In this document: piece by piece, positions 12,070 to 23,232 of the stretch | How the letters are laid out: each line of letters opens with the position of its first letter | Numbering within the stretch: position 1 is the stretch's first letter | Assembly: GCA_009746045.1 (NCBI GenBank) | Contig: RPFO01001707.1 | Coordinates: 1 to 31,319 of the forward strand | Source: Mesostigma viride | Lineage: Eukaryota; Streptophyta; Mesostigmatophyceae; Mesostigmatales; Mesostigmataceae | DNA length: 31,319 bases | Direction: 5' to 3' | Notes under the pieces: model-generated | Databases searched by the model: none | Seen by the model: only the letters and a program-made list of their open reading frames with translations | Told to the model about the DNA's origin: nothing | Made by a program: the position numbers and the translations under genes

Positions 12070-15000
12070 AGGATTCAGGCTCCATTGGTGTCATCATGGC
12101 TGGCCTACGTACATGGATGTCAAGAATAGTAAATGATGAGGATTCAGGCTCCCATGGTGTCATCATGGCCCGTCTACGTACATGGATGTCAAGGAATAGT
12201 AAATGATGAGGATTCAGGCTCCCATGGTGTCATCATGGCTGTCTACGTACATGGTTGGCATTTATGTAATTAATGATGAGGATTCAGGCTCCCATGGTGT
12301 CATCATGGCTGGCCTACGTACATGGATGTCAAGGAATAGTAAATGATGAGGATTCAGGCTCCCATGGTGTCATCATGGCTGTCTACGTACATGGTTGGCA
12401 TTTATGTAATTAATGAGGAGGATTCAGGCTCCCATGGTGTCATCATGGCCCGTCTACGTACATGGATGGCATTTATGTAATTAATGATGAGGATTCAGGC
12501 TCCCATGGGTCATCATGGCTGTCTACGTACATGGTTGGCATTTATGTAATTAATGAGGAGGATTCAGGCTCCCATGGTGTCATCATGGCTGGCCTACGTA
12601 CATGGATGTCAAGGAATAGTAAATGATGAGGATTCAGGCTCCCATGGTGTCATCATGGCCTGTCTACGTACATGGATGGCATGTATGTAATTAATGATGA
12701 GGATTCAGGCTCCCATGGTGTCATCATGGCTTGTCTACGTACATGGATGGCATGTATGTAATTAATGATGAGGATTCAGGCTCCCATGGTGTCATCATGG
12801 CTGGCCTACGTACATGGATGTCAAAGAAAAAAAAATGATGAGGATTCAGGCTCCCATGGTGTCATCATTGCCCGTGTATGTACATGGTTGGCATTTATGT
12901 AATTAATGATGAGGATTCAGGCTCCATTGGTGTCATCATTGCCCGTGTATGTACATGGTTGGCATTTATGTATGTAATTAATGATGAGGATTCAGGCTCC
13001 CATGGTGTCATCATGGCTGGCCTACGTATGTACATGGATGTCAAAGAAAAAAAAATGATGAGGATTCAGGCTCCCATGGTGTCATCATGGCCCGTCTACG
13101 TACATGGATGTCAAGGAATAGTAAATGATGAGGATTCAGGCTCCCATGGTGTCATCATGGCCTGTCTACGTACATGGATGGCATGTATGTAATTAATGAT
13201 GAGGATTCAGGCTCCCATGGTGTCATCATGGCTGGCCTACGTATGTACATGGATGTCAAAGAAAAAAAATGATGAGGATTCAGGCTCCCATGGTGTCATC
13301 ATGGCCCGTCTACGTACATGGATGTCAAGGAATAGTAAATGATGAGGATTCAGGCTCCCATGGTGTCATCATGGCCTGTCTACGTACATGGATGGCATGT
13401 ATGTATTTAATGATGAGGATTCAGGCTCCCATGGTGTCATCATGGCTGGCCTACGTACATGGATGTCTCAGAAAAAAAATGATGAGGATTCAGGCTCCCA
13501 TGGTGTCATCATGGCTGGCCTACGTACATGGATGTCAAAGAAAAAAAATGATGAGGATTCAGGCTCCCATGGTGTCATCATGGCCCGTCTACGTGTTGTT
13601 GGCATGTATGAAATTAATGATGAGGATTCAGGCTCCCATGGTGTCATCATGGCTGTCTACGTACATGGTTGGCATTTATGTAATTAATGATGAGGATTCA
13701 GGCTCCCATGGTGTCATCATGGCTGGCCTACGTACATGGATGTCAAGTAATTAAATGATGAGGATTCAGGCTCCCATGGTGTCATCATGGCCTGTCTACG
13801 TACATGGATGGCATTTATGTAATTAATGATGAGGATTCAGGCTCCCATGGTGTCATCATGGCTGTCTACGTACATGGTTGGCATTTATGTAATTAATGAT
13901 GAGGATTCAGGCTCCCATGGTGTCATCATGGCTGTCTACGTACATGGTTGGCATTTATGTAATTAATGATGAGGATTCAGGCTCCCATGGTGTCATCATG
14001 GCTGGCCTACGTACATGGATGTCAAGGAATAGTAAATGATGAGGATTCAGGCTCCCATGGTGTCATCATGGCCCGTCTACGTACATGGATGGCATTTATG
14101 TAATTAATGATGAGGATTCAGGCTCCCATGGTGTCATCATGGCTGTCTACGTACATGGTTGGCATTTATGTAATTAATGAGGAGGATTCAGGCTCCCATG
14201 GTGTCATCATGGCTGGCCTACGTACATGGATGTCAAGGAATAGTAAATGATGAGGATTCAGGCTCCCATGGTGTCATCATGGCCTGTCTACGTACATGGA
14301 TGGCATGTATGTAATTAATGATGAGGATTCAGGCTCCCATGGTGTCATCATGGCTGTCTACGTACATGGTTGGCATTATGTAATTAATGATGAGGATTCA
14401 GGCTCCCATGGTGTCATCATGGCTGGCCTACGTACATGGATGTCAAAGAAAAAAAATGATGAGGATTCAGGCTCCCATGGTGTCATCATGGCTGGCCTAC
14501 GTACATGGATGTCAATAATTAAATGATGAGGATTCAGGCTCCCATGGTGTCATCATGGCTGTCTACGTACATTGTTGGCATGTATGTAATTAATGATGAG
14601 GATTCAGGCTCCCATGGTGTCATCATGGCTGGCCTACGTACATGGATGGCATTTATGTAATTAATGATGAGGATTCAGGCTCCCATGGTGTCATCATGGC
14701 TGGCCTACGTACATGGATGTCAAAGAAAAAAAAATGATGAGGATTCAGGCTCCCGTGGTGTCATTATGGCCCGTCTACGTGTTGTTGGCATGTATGAAAT
14801 GAATGATGAGGATTCAGGCTCCCATAGTGTCATCATGGCTGGCCTACGTACATGGTTGGCATTTATGTAATTAATGATGAGGATTCAGGCTCCCATGGTG
14901 TCATCATTGCCCGTGTATGTACATGGTTGGCATTTATGTAATTAATGATGAGGATTCAGGCTCCATTGGTGTCATCATGGCCCGTCTACGTACATGGACC

Positions 15001-15840
15001 GTGGCATTTATGTATTTAATGATGAGGATTCAGGCTCCCATGGGGTCATTGATGATCATGGCATTTATGTATGTAATTAATGATGAGGATTCAGGCTCCA
15101 TTGGTGTCATCATGGCTGGCCTACGTATGTACATGGATGTCAAAGAAAAAAAAATGAAGAGGATTCAGGCTCCCATGGTGTCATCATGGCCCGTCTACGT
15201 ACATGGATGTCAAGGAATAGTAAATGATGAGGATTCAGGCTCCCATGGTGTCAGATGTCATGGCCTGTCTACGTACATGGATGGCATGTATGTATTTAAT
15301 GATGAGGATTCAGGCTCCCATGGTGTCATCATGGCTGGCCTACGTACATGGATGTCTCAGAAAAAAAATGATGAGGATTCAGGCTCCCATGGTGTCATCA
15401 TGGCTGGCCTACGTACATGGATGTCTCAGAAAAAAAATGATGAGGATTCAGGCTCCCATGGTGTCATCATGGCTGGCCTACGTACATGGATGTCAAAGAA
15501 AAAAAAATGATCAGGATTCAGGCTCCCGTGGTGTCATTATGGCCCGTCTACGTGTTGTTGGCATGTATGAAATTAATGATGAGGATTCAGGCTCCCACAG
15601 TGTCATCATGGCTGGCCTACGTACATGGTTGGCATTTATGTAATTAATGATGAGGATTCAGGCTCCCATGGTGTCATCATTGCCCGTGTATGTACATGGT
15701 TGGCATTTATGTAATTAATGATGAGGATTCAGGCTCCATTGGTGTCATCATGGCCCGTCTACGTACATGGGTGGCATTTATGTATTTAATGATGAGGATT
15801 CAGGCTCCCATGGGGTCATCATGGCTTGTCTACGTACATG

Positions 15841-16116
15841 GAGTCATATTGATTCATGGAACAATGAGATACCATTCTTAATTGAAAATTGTTCTTGATA
15901 CTTTCACATGCATGCCCGGAATCGTGAATTTGTGCGGGTTTCCATGATGACAATCCTCATTGAATTCTTGAGCACACAATATTGAGCAATTTAGGGGCAC
16001 TTCGGCAATGTTGACCATTTTCATTCATGATCAATAAAATTAACATTTAATGCAATAAATACATATTCCACTCATTTTAATAAACCATGCAAAAACTTTA
16101 CAAGCACGCTCAAGCT
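15841..16116 (+). repeat. AT-rich F module (middle copy)
   Basis: Begins right after the last satellite TACGTACATG, at GAGTCATATTGATTCATGG, and runs to the minisatellite. By eye it is identical to 22184-22459 and to the reverse complement of 5463-5737. No gene seen. Confidence 0.85.
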
Positions 16117-16838
16117 AGGGGTGGGCTGGCATGCACGCGTGGGTGTGGGGGTGGGCTGGCATGCATGCGTGGGTGTGGGGGTGGGCTGGCATGCACGTGT
16201 GGGTGTGGGGGTGGGCTGGCATGCATGCGTGGGTGTGGGGTTGGGCTAGCCTGCATGCGTGGGTGTGGGGGGGGCTGGCATGCATGCGTGGGTGTGTGTG
16301 GGGGGCTAGCATGCATGCGTAAGTGTGGGGGGGGCTGGCATGCATGCGTGGGTGTGGGGGGGGGCTGGCATGCATGCGTGGGTGTGTGTGGGGGGCTAGC
16401 ATGCATGCGTAAGTGTGGGGGGGGCTGGCATGCATGCGTGGGTGTGTATGGGGGCTGGCATGCATGCGTGGGTGTGTGTGGGGGGCTAGCATGCATGCGT
16501 GGGTGTGTGGGGGGGCTGTCATGCATGCGTGGGTGTGTGTGGGGGCTGGCATCCATGCTAGTGCATGGTGTGTGGGGGTGGGGCATGCAGCATGCATGCG
16601 TGGGTGTGTGGGGGGTGGCATGCATGCGTGGGTGTGTGGGGGGGCTAGCATGCATGCGTGGGTGTGGGGGTGGGCTAGCATGCATGCGTGGGTGTGAGTG
16701 TGGGCTAGCATGCATGCGTGGGTGTGGGGGGGGCTAGCATGCATGCGTGGGTGTGGGGGGGCCGGGGCCGGGGCTAGCATGCATGCGTGGGTGTGGGGGT
16801 GGGCTAGCATGCATGCGTGGGTGTGGGGGGGGCTAGCA
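16117..16838 (+). repeat. 30-bp minisatellite M (middle copy, internally rearranged)
   Basis: Same 30-bp unit as the other copies but about 50 bp shorter (722 bp against about 773-776 bp). Near 16550-16600 the regular units are interrupted by an irregular CTAGTGCATGGTGTG and GGGCATGCAGCATGC stretch that the other two copies lack. This points to a local deletion or rearrangement, or an assembly error. Confidence 0.92.
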
Positions 16839-17053
16839 CGCCCCACCCCTCCATCGGCACAGCCAGCCTTGTGAGTCTACCCTTAACAACAAGGCTGGTA
16901 GGACGACACGCCTGAGCAGCATATGTCATGCCTATCTCAGGCTAATAATGTGTGATTTTGTGCCAACAACCAAGTTGTTCCACCCAACAACACATTATAA
17001 ACCCTCTTCCAAAATGCCCAACAAGCCGGACACGTGGAGGACCACACACGCAG

Positions 17054-17062
17054 TATATAAAG
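17054..17062 (+). promoter_or_regulatory. TATA-box-like motif in module B (middle copy)
   Basis: TATATAAAG followed by AGAAAATAAG, conserved in all three copies of the module. No clear downstream gene, so the role is speculative. Confidence 0.3.
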
Positions 17063-18334
17063 AGAAAATAAGCTGACTTTTTATCCAGCCAACCTGTGGC
17101 TAGCTGCTCTGGTTAGCATGACAAATGCTAACATTTACTCAGTGGGAAAGGTGAAGAGACCATTGGAACAGCCTACCTGACGCATGTGCCACCAAAGCAT
17201 TGTGTCCCGCAAAATGCACACTGCCTCCTTTCTAACAAGCACGAGCCGCTCTCTTTAGGAGACAGGTGCCAGCTCGTCAGTGTCTGGGGAAAATGATGCC
17301 GCTGCTTAGGAAGACCGCGTGAATTTCCTCGAACACAACTGTCTATAAAGCAAAAGAAATTTCAGAGAAGCATGGAAATAAAAGCATTACACCTTCCCGA
17401 CAGGTTGCGGGCCACGCGCTGCAGAAAGCCAGCCACGTCACAGACGATTAACTAGCTAAAAGACACCCAGGAATCCAGCGATGCAGCGCCAGGACCCGCA
17501 ACTTTCTGGCTGCATCTGGCCGGAAAGAAGGCAAAAAGCTTACGCTCAACGAGGTAAGAAAGCAGGAAAACGCAAGCTTAAGACGTTTAACACAAGAACG
17601 TACCATAACGGGCATTTATTCGTGCCCAGGCGCACAAGAAAGTCCACCCTTTCATGGAGTGGTTGGGCAGTACGCATCGCGCAGGGCTAATGTTATCTTA
17701 CCGCAAAATGACGGGAAAGGTAAAGATAGCAGCGGGAATTTTTACGGCTTTAGAAACATCATTAAACTAGCTTTCCTTACGACCATCAAAACTGGCAACA
17801 ATCGACAATCAACCCGGCAGGCATCCAATATACTTTATTCATCCCGACAGAAATTCAGGCCGGACCCCCCTGCCGATGGCAAAGAAAAAAAGCCCGCGAC
17901 ATTATAGATCGCAACCATCCCGCCATAAATTAGAATCAGTAACTAATTTTCTCCAACAATCGAGCATTTCTGCTTTCCGCGTGCCAGATTTGTCACGTTT
18001 CGTCTAAAGGCAGTCGCCATGGCCCCTACCGCAAGGGGTGCGCGCACCATGCCGACATAGCTTTTGGGCCTCAATTTGCACCGAAATTTGGTCCGTACCG
18101 TCCAGCTCAGTCGGATTATGTATGTGGATCGGCCGTGTTGGTTGCATACGCAGGTATATTAATTCTTGCATTCGCCCCGGACCTTCCCCAGGACAGGTCA
18201 GGATATAACAATAATTCTTGCATTCGCCCCCGCCCTTTCCTATGGCCTGGTCAGGTTTGGGCGCGACGCCACTAGCGCGGCGCCCGCGACAGAGTGGCCA
18301 GGCTCGAGCACGTTTTCTGGATCCCAAGCACCGG

Positions 18335-18415
18335 ATTGGACACTGTCCGAGGACTGGACAGGAATTGGCTGACCAATCGGATGCTTGCTCGTCGTCTCCA
18401 AAAACATATATAAAG
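18335..18415 (+). promoter_or_regulatory. CCAAT/TATA promoter-like cluster
   Basis: Three CCAAT-type motifs (ATTGG at 18335, ATTGG at 18364, CCAAT at 18373) precede TATATAAAG at 18407 by about 30-70 bp. This is an arrangement typical of polymerase II core promoters. Downstream the only ATG in the expected window (18469) opens a frame that stops after three codons. It may therefore be an orphaned promoter whose gene was lost at the T9 breakpoint. The same cluster recurs at 24731-24811. Confidence 0.4.
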
Positions 18416-18561
18416 AGCCAAATCGCGCGAACTACGCAAGGATCCTTTAAGCAGCGTTACTCTGCCGAAATGTCAACCTAGGCCGGTCAAGTGACGCCGA
18501 GGTGTTCACCGATAGTTCAGGTCAGCCACAGCGCGCCTTCGAATGTAGGCACGGTCGCATT

Positions 18562-21151
18562 TTTTTTTCTTTGACATCCATGTACATACGTAGGCCAGCC
18601 ATGATGACACCAATGGAGCCTGAATCCTCATCATTAATTACATACATAAATGCCAACCATGTACATACACGGGCAATGATGACACCAATGGAGCCTGAAT
18701 CCTCATCATTAATTACATAAATGCCAACCATGTACATACACGGGCAATGATGACACCATGGGAGCCTGAATCCTCATCATTTTTTTTTTCTTTGACATCC
18801 ATGTACATACGTAGGCCAGCCATGATGACACCAATGGAGCCTGAATCCTCATCATTAATTACATACATGCCATCCATGTACGTAGACAAGCCATGATGAC
18901 ACCATGGGAGCCTGAATCCTCATCATTAATTACATACATGCCATCCATGTACGTAGACAGGCCATGATGACACCATGGGAGCCTGAATCCTCATCATTTA
19001 CTATTCCTTGACATCCATGTACGTAGGCCAGCCATGGAGACACCATGGGAGCCTGAATCCTCCTCATTAATTACATAAATGCCAACCATGTACGTAGACA
19101 AGCCATGATGACCCCATGGGAGCCTGAATCCTCATCATTAATTACATAAATGCCATCCATGTACGTAGACGGGCCATGATGACACCATGGGAGCCTGAAT
19201 CCTCCTCATTAATTACATAAATGCCAACCATGTACGTAGACAAGCCATGATGACACCATGGGAGCCTGAATCCTCATCATTTACTATTCCTTGACATCCA
19301 TGTACGTAGGCCAGCCATGATGACACCAATGGAGCCTGAATCCTCCTCGTTAATTACATAAATGCCAACCATGTACGTAGACAAGCCATGATGACCCCAT
19401 GGGAGCCTGAATCCTCATCATTTACTATTCCTTGACATCCATGTACGTAGACGGGCCATGATGACACCATGGGAGCCTGAATCCTCATCATTTACTATTC
19501 CTTGACATCCATGTACGTAGGCCAGCCATGATGACACCAATGGAGCCTGAATCCTCTTCATTTTCTTAATGAGAGGATTCAGGTTACATAAATGCCAACC
19601 ATGTAGGTAGACAAGCCATGATGACACCATGGGAGCCTGAATCCTCATCATTAAATACATAAATGCCATCCATGTACGTAGGCCAGCCATGGAGACACCA
19701 TGGGAGCCTGAATCCTCCTCATTAATTACATAAATGCCAACCATGTACGTAGACAAGCCATGATGACACCATGGGAGCCTGAATCCTCATCATTTACTAT
19801 TCCTTGACATCCATGTACGTAGGCCAGCCATGATGACACCAATGGAGCCTGAATCCTCCTCGTTAATTACATAAATGCCAACCATGTACGTAGACAAGCC
19901 ATGATGACCCCATGGGAGCCTGAATCCTCATCATTTACTATTCCTTGACATCCATGTACGTAGACGGGCCATGATGACACCATGGGAGCCTGAATCCTCT
20001 TCATTAATTACATAAATGCCAACCATGTACGTAGACGGGCCATGATGACACCATGGGAGCCTGAATCCTCATCATTTTTTTTATGAAACATCCATGTACG
20101 TAGGCCAGCCATGATGACACCATGGGAGCCTGAATCCTCATCATTTTTTTTTCTTTGACATCCATGTACGTAGACGGGCCATGATGACACCATGGGAGCC
20201 TGAATCCTCATCATTAATTACATACATGCCATCCATGTACGTACACGGGCCATGATGACACCATGGGAGCCTGAATCCTCATCATTTACTATTCCTTGAC
20301 ATCCATGTACGTAGGCCAGCCATGGAGACACCATGGGAGCCTGAATCCTCCTCGTTAATTACATAAATGCCAACCATGTACGTAGACAAGCCATGATGAC
20401 CCCATGGGAGCCTGAATCCTCATCATTAATTACATAAATGCCATTCATGTACGTAGGCCAGCCATGGAGACACCATGGGAGCCTGAATCCTCATCATTAA
20501 TTACATACATGCCAACAATGTAGGTAGACAAGCCATGATGACACCATGGGAGCCTGAATCCTCATCATTTATTTTATGAGACATCCATGTACGTAGGCCA
20601 GCCATGATGACACCATGGGAGCCTGAATCCTCATCATTTCTTTTTCTTTGACATCCATGTACGTAGGCCAGCCATGATGACACCATGGGAGCCTGAATCC
20701 TCCTCATTAATTACATACATGCCATCCATGTACGTACACGGGCCATGATGACACCATGGGAGCCTGAATCCTCCTCATTTACTATTCCTTGACATCCATG
20801 TACGTAGGCCAGCCATGGAGACACCATGGGAGCCTGAATCCTCATCATTAATTACATAAATGCCAACCATGTACGTAGACAAGCCATGATGACACCATGG
20901 GAGCCTGAATCCTCCTCATTAATTACATAAATGCCAACCATGTACGTAGACAAGCCATGATGACACCATGGGAGCCTGAATCCTCATCATTAATTACATA
21001 CATGCCATCCATGTACGTAGACAGGCCATGATGACACCATGGGAGCCTGAATCCTCATCATTTACTATTCCTTGACATCCATGTACGTAGGCCAGCCATG
21101 GAGACACCATGGGAGCCTGAATCCTCATCATTAAATACATAAATGCCATCC
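18562..21151 (-). repeat. S satellite, minus orientation (right array)
   Basis: About 37 monomers that are the exact-register reverse complement of 6782-9373, including the mini-inversion and the CCATTGG-subtype monomers. It starts inside a T9 run shared with the end of module B. Confidence 0.94.
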
Positions 21152-22183
21152 ATGTAATTAATGATGAGGATTCAGGCTCCCATGGTGTCATCATGGCCCG
21201 TCTACGTACATGGATGTCAAGGAATAGTAAATGATGAGGATTCAGGCTCCCATGGTGTCATCATGGCTTGTCTACGTACATGGTTGGCATTTATGTAATT
21301 AACGAGGAGGATTCAGGCTCCCATAATGTCTCCATGGCTGGCCTACGTACATGGATGTCAAGGAATAGTAAATGATGAGGATTCAGGCTCCCATGGTGTC
21401 ATCATGGCCCGTCTACGTACATGGATGGCATGTATGTAATTAATGATGAGGATTCAGGCTCCCATGGTGTCATCATGGCCCGTCTACGTATATGGATGTC
21501 AAAGAAAAAAAAATGAAGAGGATTCAGGCTCCCATGGTGTCATCATGGCTGGCCTACGTACATGGATGTCAAAAAAAATGATGAGGATTCAGGCTCCCAT
21601 GGTGTCATCATGGCCCGTCTACGTACATGGATGGCATTATGTAATTAATGATGAGGATTCAGGCTCCCATGGTGTCATCATGGCTGTCTACGTACATGGA
21701 TGGCATGTATGTAAATGATGAGGATTCAGGCTCCCATGGTGTCATCATGGCTGGCCTACGTACATGGATGTCTCAGAAAAAAAATGATGAGGATTCAGGC
21801 TCCCATGGTGTCATCATGGCTGGCCTACGTACATGGATGTCTCAAAAAAATGATGAGGATTCAGGCTCCCGTGGTGTCATTATGGCCCGTCTACGTGTTG
21901 TTGGCATGTATGAAATTAATGATGAGGATTCAGGCTCCCATAGTGTCATCATGGCTGGCCTACGTACATGGTTGGCATTTATGTAATTAATGATGAGGAT
22001 TCAGGCTCCCATGGTGTCATCATGGCTTGTCTATGTACATGGTTGGCATTTATGTAATTAATGATGAGGATTCAGGCTCCATTGGTGTCATCATGGCCCG
22101 TCTACGTACATGGGTGGCATTTATGTATTTAATGATGAGGATTCAGGCTCCCATGGGGTCATCATGGCTTGTCTACGTACATG
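21152..22183 (+). repeat. S satellite, plus orientation (right array)
   Basis: About 15 monomers, the reverse complement of 5738-6781 apart from small indels. Between about 21560 and 21720 several monomers lack one base of a doublet or run. Examples are GGCATTATG for GGCATTTATG and ATGGCTGTC for ATGGCTTGTC. It ends at the F module. Confidence 0.94.
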
Positions 22184-22459
22184 GAGTCATATTGATTCAT
22201 GGAACAATGAGATACCATTCTTAATTGAAAATTGTTCTTGATACTTTCACATGCATGCCCGGAATCGTGAATTTGTGCGGGTTTCCATGATGACAATCCT
22301 CATTGAATTCTTGAGCACACAATATTGAGCAATTTAGGGGCACTTCGGCAATGTTGACCATTTTCATTCATGATCAATAAAATTAACATTTAATGCAATA
22401 AATACATATTCCACTCATTTTAATAAACCATGCAAAAACTTTACAAGCACGCTCAAGCT
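22184..22459 (+). repeat. AT-rich F module (right copy)
   Basis: Third copy of the linker between satellite and minisatellite, with the same boundaries as the middle copy. No gene. Confidence 0.85.
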
Positions 22460-23232
22460 AGGGGTGGGCTGGCATGCACGCGTGGGTGTGGGGGTGGGCT
22501 GGCATGCATGCGTGGGTGTGGGGGTGGGCTGGCATGCACGTGTGGGTGTGGGGGTGGGCTGGCATGCATGCGTGGGTGTGGGGTTGGGCTAGCCTGCATG
22601 CGTGGGTGTGGGGGGGGCTGGCATGCATGCGTGGGTGTGTGTGGGGGGCTAGCATGCATGCGTAAGTGTGGGGGGGGCTGGCATGCATGCGTGGGTGTGG
22701 GGGGGGGCTGGCATGCATGCGTGGGTGTGTGTGGGGGGCTAGCATGCATGCGTAAGTGTGGGGGGGGGCTGGCATGCATGCGTGGGTGTGTATGGGGGCT
22801 GGCATGCATGCGTGGGTGTGTGTGGGGGGCTAGCATGCATGCGTGGGTGTGTGGGGGGGCTGTCATGCATGCGTGGGTGTGTGTGGGGGCTGGCATCCAT
22901 GCGTGGGTGTGTGGGGGGGCTAGCATGCATGCGTGGGTGTGGGGGTGGGCTAGCATGCATGCGTGGGTGTGGGGGGGGCGGTCATGCATGCGTGGGTGTG
23001 TGGGGGGGCTGGCATGCATGCGTGGGTGTGTGGGGGGGCTAGCATGCATGCGTGGGTGTGGGGGTGGGCTAGCATGCATGCGTGGGTGTGAGTGTGGGCT
23101 AGCATGCATGCGTGGGTGTGGGGGGGGGCTAGCATGCATGCGTGGGTGTGGGGGGGCCGGGGCCGGGGCTAGCATGCATGCGTGGGTGTGGGGGTGGGCT
23201 AGCATGCATGCGTGGGTGTGGGGGGGGCTAGC
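22460..23232 (+). repeat. 30-bp minisatellite M (right copy)
   Basis: About 26 units with the GCATGCATGCGTGGGTGTG core. It matches the reverse complement of the left copy closely in unit order, including the GGCCGGGGCCGGGG unit at the B-side end. Confidence 0.94.

Larger units (their letters stand above)
6782..15840 (+). repeat. S satellite main array, plus orientation
   Basis: About 128 head-to-tail monomers of about 70-71 bp. The first roughly 50 bp are conserved (GGATTCAGGCTCCCATGG, then TCATCATGG, then CTACGTACATGG) and the last 16-20 bp fall into a few classes. A minority subtype replaces CCCATGG with CCATTGG. Much of the array is arranged as a 1.85-kb higher-order repeat. Long open frames of up to 270 codons run through it because the monomer has few stops and is near a multiple of three. 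They shift frame between monomers and are not considered genes. Confidence 0.95.
16839..18561 (+). repeat. Module B (middle copy)
   Basis: Complex, non-tandem sequence that is nearly identical to 23233-24958. Its first 1.2 kb also pairs with the inverted left copy. Short frames occur, for example 69 codons from 17481 and 87 codons from 18218. They match only the other copies of the block and lack recognisable domains. A plausible splice-donor AG|GTAAGA lies after CTCAACG near 17550. The block ends at a T9 run where satellite begins. It could be a degenerate transposon or captured gene fragment; the function is unknown. Confidence 0.8.

Noticed and set aside
5738-15840. CRISPR array (about 70-71-bp regular repeats)
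   Set aside because: There are no unique spacers, the variable tails fall into a few recurring classes, no cas genes are present, and the setting is eukaryotic. It is a satellite.
17481-17907. Small genes in module B (69- and 82-codon frames, and the 87-codon frame at 18218)
   Set aside because: The frames are not kept between the diverged left copy and the right copies, have no recognisable motifs and appear only inside the repeat.
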